Shown here piece by piece: positions 1 through 5,816 of a DNA stretch of 26,258 nt. Numbering within the stretch: the stretch's first letter is position 1; each line of letters starts with the position of its first letter. The stretch lies in the NCBI GenBank assembly GCA_910585435.1, contig CAJUEJ010000045.1, forward strand, positions 1-26,258. Direction: 5' to 3'. The notes below the pieces were generated by a model, which was given only the letters and a program-made list of their open reading frames with translations, did no database searches and was not told the DNA's origin. The position numbers and the translations under genes were made by a program. The stretch is from an uncultured Hungatella sp. GTDB lineage: Bacteria; Bacillota; Clostridia; Lachnospirales; Lachnospiraceae.

Positions 1-33
1 TTATCCTATTTTTGACCAAATCAGTCGAGGTAC

Positions 34-375
34 ATGCTATCTACCGTTTACAAAACATCTGGAAAGCGCAGTCAGAAATCATCACAAAAACGGAATGTTA
101 CCAGATCAAAGGAACAGCCAGCGAAAAAGGAACGCAGAATGTCAGAACTGCCCAAAGAGAAAAGCCAGTCAGCAGAACCAACAAAAGAGCCGGAGCAGCT
201 ACTGGAAGCCGGTATGGAAGATGACTATGATGGTTATTATGACGACGTTCTTCCCGCAGATGAAGGAAGGTTCAGTGAAGGCATGGATAAAAACCTGATA
301 AAGAAAGTGATTGTGATTATAGGTGCGGTTCTGCTGATTGTTTCCTTGTGCGTTGGCATGATGTATGCGTTATAA
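34..375 (+). CDS. Small tail-anchored membrane protein, unknown function
   Basis: 113 residues if it starts at 34. The N-terminal third is rich in Lys, Arg and Ser, the middle is acidic (EDDYDGYYDD), and residues 90 to 113 form one hydrophobic segment ending at the C-terminus, so the protein looks tail-anchored with its bulk in the cytoplasm. An in-frame TGA at 13-15 bounds it upstream. The ATG at 34 has only a weak GAGG close by. An alternative ATG at 139 has AAAGGA seven bases upstream and would give a 78-residue protein, so the start is uncertain. I recognise no family. It precedes two further small genes, one of them also membrane-bound, and may belong to the conjugation module to the left of the window. 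That role is inference from position. Confidence 0.55.
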   Translation: MLSTVYKTSGKRSQKSSQKRNVTRSKEQPAKKERRMSELPKEKSQSAEPTKEPEQLLEAGMEDDYDGYYDDVLPADEGRFSEGMDKNLIKKVIVIIGAVLLIVSLCVGMMYAL

Positions 376-441
376 AAGAACTGTTGTAAATCAGGGATAT
401 CCGTCGTGTAATAAAATTAAAATGTGCAGGAGGTAAGGCAG

Positions 442-1008
442 ATGTTATATATATCGAAAGGCATGGTATGTCCGGAGTCTGTAACAGGGAATCTCTTTCT
501 GGAGAGGGGAAACCAAAAATTCCAGCTTCAGGGAAGGGAAGCTGCTGTATGGCTGAAGGGCAGATTCGGGTTTGATATGACTGAATCAGAGGCAGAAGAG
601 CAGGCCGTCCGGTATCTGGCTGGTGAAGGATTAGCAGAGATGGAGGTAAAAGCGGGTTCAGTATACAAATACCGGATTCTTACCCGGTGCGTATTCTGTC
701 CGGTAAAGCAGAACCGGCATATGAGCAGCAGGTTGAGTGGTCTGGAACGGCAGCTGGATACATGGATGCGGAAAGCAGGGCTTCACCTGTCTGTGGCAGA
801 ACTGGTATTTCTTCAGGAACACCACATAACAGCAGACAGTGAAATGTTCGGTATCCGAAATCGTCAGAAGCTGATTGAGACGATTTATACAAAAGACAAT
901 ATTCAGGACAACCTGCTGGAACACCAAATGGAACAGGCAGAGTGTCGTGACGAGGTGGTGGAAGCCTTGATGCAGCTTTTGAAGAAAAAGAAAATACTGA
1001 TTGTGTGA
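442..1008 (+). CDS. Hypothetical protein of 188 residues
   Basis: I start it at ATG 442 rather than the GTG at 424 because AGGAGG (428-433) sits eight bases before 442 and would otherwise be inside the coding region. The protein is soluble, with no membrane segment. Residues about 20 to 60 look like a small winged-helix or PqqD-like fold (a substrate line, then a helix with Ala, Glu and Trp). A CVFC pair lies near residue 84, followed by charged helices and a Lys-rich end (LLKKKKILIV). I do not recognise a family, and the fold remark is weak. The stop (1006-1008) lies 11 bases before the start of the next gene, so the two are probably one transcript and possibly translationally coupled. Confidence 0.75.
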   Translation: MLYISKGMVCPESVTGNLFLERGNQKFQLQGREAAVWLKGRFGFDMTESEAEEQAVRYLAGEGLAEMEVKAGSVYKYRILTRCVFCPVKQNRHMSSRLSGLERQLDTWMRKAGLHLSVAELVFLQEHHITADSEMFGIRNRQKLIETIYTKDNIQDNLLEHQMEQAECRDEVVEALMQLLKKKKILIV

Positions 1009-1019
1009 GGGGGATTACG

Positions 1020-1460
1020 GTGAAAGAAAAGTGGATAAAAATGCCGAAGGCATTACAGAGACAGGTATTATTCCGGTCTGGGGGCGGAGGACTGTTTTTG
1101 ATGATATTACTGTTTCTTATGACAGGAAGCAGGGATTTGTATCTGCTTTTGCCATGTATTGTATGTATGTTCTGGATGGCAGGAAGCGGATTCTGGTTGT
1201 TTTTGCGGGCGGCAGGGGGAAACTATATGCGTCTGCAGGGGCAGTGCATCCGCATAGATACGTCAGGATTGCGAAAGCGGGTTCATGCAGTCCATCTGGC
1301 GCTGGAGCAGGGAACTGTGAAAATTCCGGTCAGATACCGCATAAGCAGACTGTCCGAGGGGGACACTATCGTTATCTATGTGGCAGAAAGAACACCTGTG
1401 TATGAGCGTGGCGGGGAATATATCATCGGAAATTATTACGCAATGGAGATTCGGAGGTAA
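1020..1460 (+). CDS. Small membrane protein with two N-terminal transmembrane segments
   Basis: 146 residues from a GTG at 1020, chosen because GAGGGG (1007-1012) precedes it by a normal distance and partly overlaps the stop of the upstream gene. An in-frame GTG at 1005 is less likely. Two hydrophobic segments (about residues 24 to 36 and 41 to 62) form a hairpin in the membrane, separated by a short MTGSRD turn. The remaining 80 residues are a basic soluble domain rich in beta strands (KIPVRYRISRLSEGDTIVIYV), ending near NYYAMEIRR. The layout resembles small DUF-type membrane proteins with a cytoplasmic beta domain, but I cannot name a family. It lies just upstream of the first three-hairpin leader. 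Confidence 0.7.
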   Translation: MKEKWIKMPKALQRQVLFRSGGGGLFLMILLFLMTGSRDLYLLLPCIVCMFWMAGSGFWLFLRAAGGNYMRLQGQCIRIDTSGLRKRVHAVHLALEQGTVKIPVRYRISRLSEGDTIVIYVAERTPVYERGGEYIIGNYYAMEIRR

Positions 1461-1462
1461 AG

Positions 1463-1582
1463 GTGAAAAATGAATAGTTTCACAATACAAACTGTGTTTG
1501 TATTGGAAGTTTGGGGGTACAAGCCCAAACTTTTAGGAACTTTAGTTCCTTGCGTGCTACAAAAAATGTGTGCATCAGGAGG
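1463..1582 (+). promoter_or_regulatory. Leader RNA copy 1 (three-hairpin leader type)
   Basis: Hairpins seen in order: GTGAAA/TTTCAC (1463-1468 with 1478-1483); CAATACAAAC/GTTTGTATTG (1483-1492 with 1496-1505), an extra stem not in the other copies; AAGTTTGGG/CCCAAACTT (1507-1515 with 1524-1532); AGGAAC/GTTCCT (1535-1540 with 1545-1550), also extra; and TGCGTGC/GTGTGCA with G-U pairs (1551-1557 with 1568-1574). AGGAGG (1577-1582) follows immediately. The first, the AAGTTTG and the last hairpin recur before the genes at 17304 and 22790. The pairing is seen directly; a regulatory role is inference. Confidence 0.6.
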
Positions 1583-1587
1583 TAGTT

Positions 1588-1755
1588 ATGGGAATGGAAA
1601 AAGAAGCATTATATCAGCTTTTGCAGGAAATCAGGGAAGAAATAGACCGCAATGAAAAGGAAGACGGCACGTATGCGTTTGATGTCCGGCGGGTGCAGGT
1701 GGCCCTCGATTTTGTCAAAAGGGAACTGACCAGCAGTATCGGTCAGAAGGACTAA
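1588..1755 (+). CDS. Small acidic helical protein, 55 residues
   Basis: Starts at ATG 1588, five bases after a perfect AGGAGG (1577-1582). The protein is largely charged and helical (residues 4 to 26 have a heptad-like pattern, EALYQLLQEIREEIDR), then a short segment with DVRRVQVALDFVKREL. No cysteines and no membrane segment. It could be a small DNA-binding or partner protein, but nothing identifies a family. It is the first gene behind leader copy 1, which it shares with the DUF7768-like gene and parM, so all three may respond to the same signal. Promoter A starts 20 bases after its stop, so it is probably the last gene of the left operon. Confidence 0.65.
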   Translation: MGMEKEALYQLLQEIREEIDRNEKEDGTYAFDVRRVQVALDFVKRELTSSIGQKD

Positions 1756-1774
1756 AAGAAAAATAAAGAATGAT

Positions 1775-1803
1775 TTGACGATGCAGGCGGGATATGGTAT
1801 AGT
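1775..1803 (+). promoter_or_regulatory. Promoter A, vegetative sigma type with extended -10
   Basis: TTGACG at 1775-1780, a 17-base spacer, and TATAGT at 1798-1803 preceded by TGG (extended -10). It lies in the gap behind the 55-residue gene and drives leader A and then ssb. It closely matches promoter B at 14796 in -35 sequence, spacing and downstream ATATCAGTATC. Confidence 0.75.
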
Positions 1804-1805
1804 TG

Positions 1806-1894
1806 CTATATCAGTATCAGGTTATTTTAGAAATACAGAGTATTCAGGTTACAAAGTGTCAATCAGCACAGAAGTGCTTTTTGGCACTTTTTTT
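1806..1894 (+). ncRNA. Leader RNA A / possible short RNA ending at a terminator
   Basis: From the expected transcription start just after promoter A to a terminator at 1854-1894, giving about 85 to 90 nt. It begins TATATCAGTATC, as leader B does at 14827. Both contain CAGGT, then AGTGTCA, then TGGCACTTTTTTTGTT. It could be a 5' leader whose terminator is sometimes read through into ssb, or a separate small RNA. Homology to leader B is visible by eye; function is unknown. Confidence 0.55.
1854..1894 (+). terminator. Intrinsic terminator of leader A
   Basis: AAGTGTCA (1854-1861) pairs with TGGCACTT (1882-1889), with an inner GCAC/GTGC stem (1866-1869 with 1874-1877), followed by seven T residues (1888-1894). 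It stands between promoter A and ssb, so ssb expression would need read-through. Confidence 0.75.
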
Positions 1895-1896
1895 GT

Positions 1897-1914
1897 TGCG
1901 GAAAATTTTCCGCA
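1897..1914. promoter_or_regulatory. 18-base perfect palindrome
   Basis: TGCGGAAAATTTTCCGCA is its own reverse complement. It sits directly behind the leader A terminator and about 85 bases before ssb. It could be a protein-binding operator or a second hairpin. A further stem, GGCAGA/TCTGCC (1966-1971 with 1977-1982), abuts the ssb ribosome site. Confidence 0.45.
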
Positions 1915-1998
1915 TGTTATCTGTGGTTTCCGCCTGTAAGCCAGGTTGAAATAAATACATGTTAAGGCAGAACACATCTGCCAGAAAGGAGAATGCTT

Positions 1999-2553
1999 AT
2001 GTTTAAGACATTTGCAACAAACGTAGTGGTATCCAAAGGATACGAAGGTGCAGCAGCACTGAAATTTTCTGAAAATGGGGAGTCTGTGAGGTTCCGTATC
2101 GGACAGAAGGTATATGACAGCCGTGTAGAGGGGAATTACCGCTGGCTGAACATATCCGTAAAAGCCTTTGGCTCCGTCTGCGAGAGAATCAAAAAGATGA
2201 AACTGAAGGAAGGTTCCTTTGTCAATCTGACAGCGAGGCTGGATGAGGAAAAATGGACCGACCAGGAAACAAAAAAGGAAAAGAGCCAGCACGTCCTTAT
2301 CGCGGAGGATATTGAGTATGCCTATGTCGGGAAATCCGGTGAGAACCAGAATGCCGGACAGAACCAGTCCCAGGGGCAGAATCAGGCGGCTGGCCAGTAC
2401 CAGCAGGCAGCACCCGCAGGAGCGCCTACGGCAAATCAGGGGCAGGCACCCGCAGCAAATTCGGTAGCGGAACCACAGGCAGCAGATCCAATGGAATCAG
2501 ATGGCTTTATGGGGTTTGAAGCGTTTGGCGGCAACAACCTGTTTCAGGACTAG
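1999..2553 (+). CDS. ssb: Single-stranded DNA-binding protein
   Basis: 184 residues. The start is ATG 1999, seven bases behind AAAGGAG (1985-1991); an in-frame ATG at 1993 is only one base from that site. The N-terminal 110 residues have the SSB-like OB-fold pattern: FATNVVVSKG, RFRIGQ, a WLNISVKAFG strand, LKEGSFVNLTARL and a final IAEDIEYAYVG strand. A flexible Gln/Gly/Asn/Ala-rich linker (about residues 113 to 165) leads to an acidic, aromatic end (GFMGFEAFGGNNLFQD). That tail replaces the usual DDDIPF tip of chromosomal SSB, as in many plasmid and element SSBs. It would coat single-stranded DNA during conjugative transfer and replication and recruit partners such as the primase and nuclease encoded downstream. 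It is driven by promoter A through leader A. Confidence 0.85.
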   Translation: MFKTFATNVVVSKGYEGAAALKFSENGESVRFRIGQKVYDSRVEGNYRWLNISVKAFGSVCERIKKMKLKEGSFVNLTARLDEEKWTDQETKKEKSQHVLIAEDIEYAYVGKSGENQNAGQNQSQGQNQAAGQYQQAAPAGAPTANQGQAPAANSVAEPQAADPMESDGFMGFEAFGGNNLFQD

Positions 2554-2582
2554 CATGGCACAACAATCAAATACCGGCGTGG

Positions 2583-2629
2583 AAGACCGCACATAAGTTA
2601 TGTTTCGTAGTCTTGTGTGCGGTCTTTTT
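2583..2629 (+). terminator. Intrinsic terminator after ssb
   Basis: AAGACCGCACA (2583-2593) pairs perfectly with TGTGCGGTCTT (2616-2626) around a 22-base loop, followed by TTTTT. The next gene's ribosome site begins about 10 bases later, so the terminator sits in its leader. No separate promoter is obvious between them. Confidence 0.8.
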
Positions 2630-2654
2630 ACGTTATGGGAAAGGAGATGATTCC

Positions 2655-3047
2655 ATGAAAAACAAAGGTTTTCTTCTCCTCACGGAGCAGGAGAGGAATG
2701 CAAAATTCAAAGCAGCGCTCCACACCAAAACCGGAGGCAGGCTGACAGGGGATGAGATTCAGGAAATTCTCCATATCCTGCCAGCAGATAAGCAGTATGA
2801 AATCCTGGTCTACCACGAGACGGATGAGTTCTGTCTGGGGGTTACCCGGATGAAAGGAGCCAGAAAGCGGCTCATACTGGGAACGGATTTTCAAGGATTC
2901 AAAAATCAGGCAGGGAAACTGGTGTGTGATATGCAGTCCCAGGCAGTCGCCATAGCGGTCAGGAAAAAATCCTCTTTGGAGGAATGCAGCCAGCTGCATA
3001 TCCTGATTCCACCGGAACGTTGCAGAAAGGAGCAGGGGTGCCTATGA
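2655..3047 (+). CDS. Hypothetical protein, 130 residues
   Basis: Starts at ATG 2655, eight bases after AAAGGAG (2640-2646). It is soluble and of mixed alpha/beta type. A helical segment (LTEQERNAKFKAALHTK) is followed by TGDEIQEILHILPADKQYEILVYHE and several short strands. There are no recognisable catalytic motifs. Its stop overlaps the start of the next gene (ATGA at 3044-3047), so the two are translationally coupled and probably work together. It lies between ssb and the AAA+/VWA pair, a position that suggests a core rather than cargo gene. I cannot assign a family. Confidence 0.75.
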   Translation: MKNKGFLLLTEQERNAKFKAALHTKTGGRLTGDEIQEILHILPADKQYEILVYHETDEFCLGVTRMKGARKRLILGTDFQGFKNQAGKLVCDMQSQAVAIAVRKKSSLEECSQLHILIPPERCRKEQGCL

Positions 3048-3775
3048 ACCGAAAAGAAAAGAAGGGCAGGACGGCCGCTGACATTCTGATTTTACTGGGG
3101 ATGCTGGCACTGCTTTCTGCGATCTGCAGGCTCTGGCCCATCCTTCTGCTGATGATACTGGGAATCTTTGCAGCGGCACTAAAGGCGCTGTGCAGCAGGC
3201 CGGACAAAATCGAGGTGCTGACACCAGTGCCTTATCTGCTGGAACCAAAACCAAACCCAACGATAAAGGAACTGGAGCAGATGGCATATTCCGTCATACA
3301 GGCGAAGATTACGGAGCTGGTGGTAAAGGATTATCCCGAAGCCAGATGGGTATGGGAGACACCGGATGCCATACAGGAGATTATGTCTGGCGGAGAGGTG
3401 TTTATTCTCCTGAACCGGGCCGGAGGCTACCGCAGGGCAGAAGTGCTGCACCGGAACCTTCAGGTGGCAGGGATTGATTATCAGCCGGAACAAAATAAGG
3501 AACCGGTATCCCCGGAACCGGAAGGGGCCGGTGGTTTTGACACAGAGCCGGCGGCAGACAATTATGAGCTGCTGGCCTTTGAATGGAGTGAGGCACACAT
3601 TCTGGAACTGAACGAACGCTGCAATGAGGCGATCGGGCAGGGAAAAAACGAAATTCTGATACCTTTGGAAGAACTGCCGTCTCCGGAGAGCTGGCCGGAT
3701 ATCTGCCGGGAACTGGAACGGGCCGGGCTTGACAGAGTAAAAACTGTAACCGATGGAATCACAATTATTTTATAG
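3044..3775 (+). CDS. Membrane-anchored hypothetical protein, 243 residues
   Basis: The start at ATG 3044 overlaps the previous stop (ATGA), with AGGGG five bases upstream; a longer reading from 2984 would run well into the upstream gene. Two closely spaced hydrophobic stretches (residues about 12 to 48) anchor the N-terminus. The rest is cytoplasmic and soluble: a helical part (KPNPTIKELEQMAYSVI), a segment around YPEARWVWETPDAIQEI with an AGGYRRAEV strand, an acidic linker (about residues 150 to 175), and a C-terminal part with SWPDICRELERAGLDRVK. No known motif. It precedes the AAA+ ATPase by 26 bases and may be its membrane partner or adaptor; that is inference from position only. Confidence 0.75.
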   Translation: MNRKEKKGRTAADILILLGMLALLSAICRLWPILLLMILGIFAAALKALCSRPDKIEVLTPVPYLLEPKPNPTIKELEQMAYSVIQAKITELVVKDYPEARWVWETPDAIQEIMSGGEVFILLNRAGGYRRAEVLHRNLQVAGIDYQPEQNKEPVSPEPEGAGGFDTEPAADNYELLAFEWSEAHILELNERCNEAIGQGKNEILIPLEELPSPESWPDICRELERAGLDRVKTVTDGITIIL

Positions 3776-3801
3776 CTTCAGAAAGCAGAAAGGGAATATC
3801 T

Positions 3802-5676
3802 ATGAGTACAAACATGAACAACATTTTTAATTTCAGCCGCAATCTTCCGGAACCATTTGATACGATGGCGAGTAAAAAAGTAAAGGTTACGTCCAGGTAT
3901 GGAAGCAGGACGGAAGCAACCATTAACTGTACCATGATCAAGGCAGTCCATGCGGTCTGCCAGTGTATGAGTGGGACAGGCGAAGGGGCGGTTGGTCTGA
4001 TTGACCACCGTTCCGTGGCAGAATATAAATCCTCTATGGAGGAATCCGCCTATCATCTGGCGGTCTATGACCGTTCCAAAGGGATGGCATTAGCCAGTGT
4101 CTACAATAAAGACACGGAGATGATGGAAACCTACACCATGAACCCGAAAGGAAGGGACGGCGCCGCTGTCATTATGGCGATGATGCCGTTTCTGATGGAG
4201 GACGAGGAATTTGCAGAGCAGTATGAGCGTTACTATGAGCAGTACCAGAAAGGCTATCCGGATTTCGATGCGGCAAAGGAAAGCATGGCAGTTTTGTGTG
4301 ACAATGCGTACCGCAGAATCAAAGATGAGACATGCAGCGCCCATCTGAAACTGGATGTGGATGCTTCCGGCAACCTGATGCGGGTATCCAATGCACAGCT
4401 GGATTCGGGGGCATTTACCCCGGTCAGTGTGACCGCCGGGGAATTTACCATCTTTGCAAAGACCGGGCCGGCAACGATCAAAAAAGCCGGCATTCTGGTA
4501 GAGAAAGAAGACTTTGAGGGGAAATATGTCATGCAGGGACGGACACTGAATGCGGTGGAGGAGAGCCTGGTGCCGGAAATACCGGACTGGTACATCATTC
4601 CGCCGGAAGTGGTGGAAATTTGCAGGCATGCAAAAGAAACGACAGGGAAATCCATGCAGATGCGGAACTTCCTCTTACGGGGACCGGCAGGAACCGGAAA
4701 GACAATGGGAGCGAAGGCGATTGCGACAGGGCTGCATCTTCCCTACATGAAATACACCTGTTCGGCAGGCACGGAGATTTATGACTTTGTGGGGATGATC
4801 TTTCCGGATTCGGATTCCGGTTCGACCGGGGATGCTGCGCTTGACAAAGAGCTTGCCATGCTGAAAAGCATGGGCGGCATAAGCTATGAAAACGTGGCGA
4901 AACTGATGGAACTGCCGGACCTGGATGACATGGATTTTGACCCGGCCGGCGTGTACCAGCAGCTGACAGGGAAGGAAAATGACAATGCCAGTACGCAGGA
5001 CTGCATGGCAGTGGTGCTTGACATGGTAACAAAAAAAGTACAGGCGCTTTCCAGACGGACGGAAGGCTCTAAAAGCAGCGGGCAGACCTACTCTTATGTG
5101 GAGACGGATTTTATCAAAGCATTGAAGAACGGCTACGTCATAGAAATTCAGGAGCCGACGACAATCGTGCAGCCGGGCGTTCTGGTGGGATTAAACTCCC
5201 TGCTGGAGCAATCAGGAGGGATTACCCTTCCTACTGGTGAAATCATCGAAAGGCATCCGGATGCGGTGGTGGTCGTTACCACCAATGTCAGTTATGAGGG
5301 ATGCCGTGGCATGAACCAGTCGGTCATTGACAGAATGAGCCTGGTAAAAGACGTGGAGCTGCCGGAACCGGAGGTGATGGTACAGCGTGCCATGAGTGTG
5401 ACGGGAGCAACGGATGAGTTCCAGGTATCCCAGATGGTGCAGGTGGTGAATGACCTGGCAGACTACTGCCGGAAAAACAGTATCACGGACGGCTCGTATG
5501 GCATGAGGAGCCTGATTGACTGGGTAATCAGTACTGAGATTACGGGAAACCCTTATGAATCAGCACTGTATACCATTATCAGCAAGGCAACTTCGGATGA
5601 GGTGGACAGGGAGGCACTGGTTACAACGGTGCTGGAACCAATCTTTCCGCCAAAGAGAATGCGGGCCGCTGTGTGA
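3802..5676 (+). CDS. MoxR/CbbQ-like AAA+ ATPase
   Basis: 624 residues from ATG 3802, with AAAGGG upstream. The N-terminal 260 residues are of unknown type. The AAA+ module follows: Walker A GPAGTGKT at residues 294-301, a Walker B-like VIEIQE at 446-451 in which the usual Asp is Gln, a PGVLVGLNSLLEQ helix as in MoxR and dynein-related ATPases, a sensor-1 TTN at 493-495, and a likely arginine finger near IDRM (509-512). About 100 extra residues lie between Walker A and B. MoxR-family ATPases usually act with a VWA protein to remodel or activate a target complex, and such a protein is encoded next at 5817, so this is most likely a working pair. The target on a conjugative element is unknown. 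The Gln in Walker B may slow hydrolysis or reflect family variation. Confidence 0.85.
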   Translation: MSTNMNNIFNFSRNLPEPFDTMASKKVKVTSRYGSRTEATINCTMIKAVHAVCQCMSGTGEGAVGLIDHRSVAEYKSSMEESAYHLAVYDRSKGMALASVYNKDTEMMETYTMNPKGRDGAAVIMAMMPFLMEDEEFAEQYERYYEQYQKGYPDFDAAKESMAVLCDNAYRRIKDETCSAHLKLDVDASGNLMRVSNAQLDSGAFTPVSVTAGEFTIFAKTGPATIKKAGILVEKEDFEGKYVMQGRTLNAVEESLVPEIPDWYIIPPEVVEICRHAKETTGKSMQMRNFLLRGPAGTGKTMGAKAIATGLHLPYMKYTCSAGTEIYDFVGMIFPDSDSGSTGDAALDKELAMLKSMGGISYENVAKLMELPDLDDMDFDPAGVYQQLTGKENDNASTQDCMAVVLDMVTKKVQALSRRTEGSKSSGQTYSYVETDFIKALKNGYVIEIQEPTTIVQPGVLVGLNSLLEQSGGITLPTGEIIERHPDAVVVVTTNVSYEGCRGMNQSVIDRMSLVKDVELPEPEVMVQRAMSVTGATDEFQVSQMVQVVNDLADYCRKNSITDGSYGMRSLIDWVISTEITGNPYESALYTIISKATSDEVDREALVTTVLEPIFPPKRMRAAV

Positions 5677-5765
5677 GGCGCACATCATGGGACAGCAGTA
5701 TTGTGCATCCATGCAAGGAGAATACAAAACGGCAACGGCGTTAGAAGAACTACGCCACAACACAG

Positions 5766-5799
5766 ACGCATTGCAGGACTATCCTGCAGTGCGTTTTTT
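5766..5799 (+). terminator. Intrinsic terminator between AAA+ and VWA genes
   Basis: ACGCATTGCAGGA (5766-5778) pairs over 13 positions (one G-U) with TCCTGCAGTGCGT (5782-5794) around a three-base loop, followed by six T residues. The ribosome site of the next gene starts four bases later (5803). A GGCGT/ACGCC stem lies just upstream (5737-5741 with 5752-5756). It may tune the ratio of the two partner proteins. Confidence 0.8.
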
Positions 5800-5816
5800 C
5801 AGAAAGGAGGTACCCT

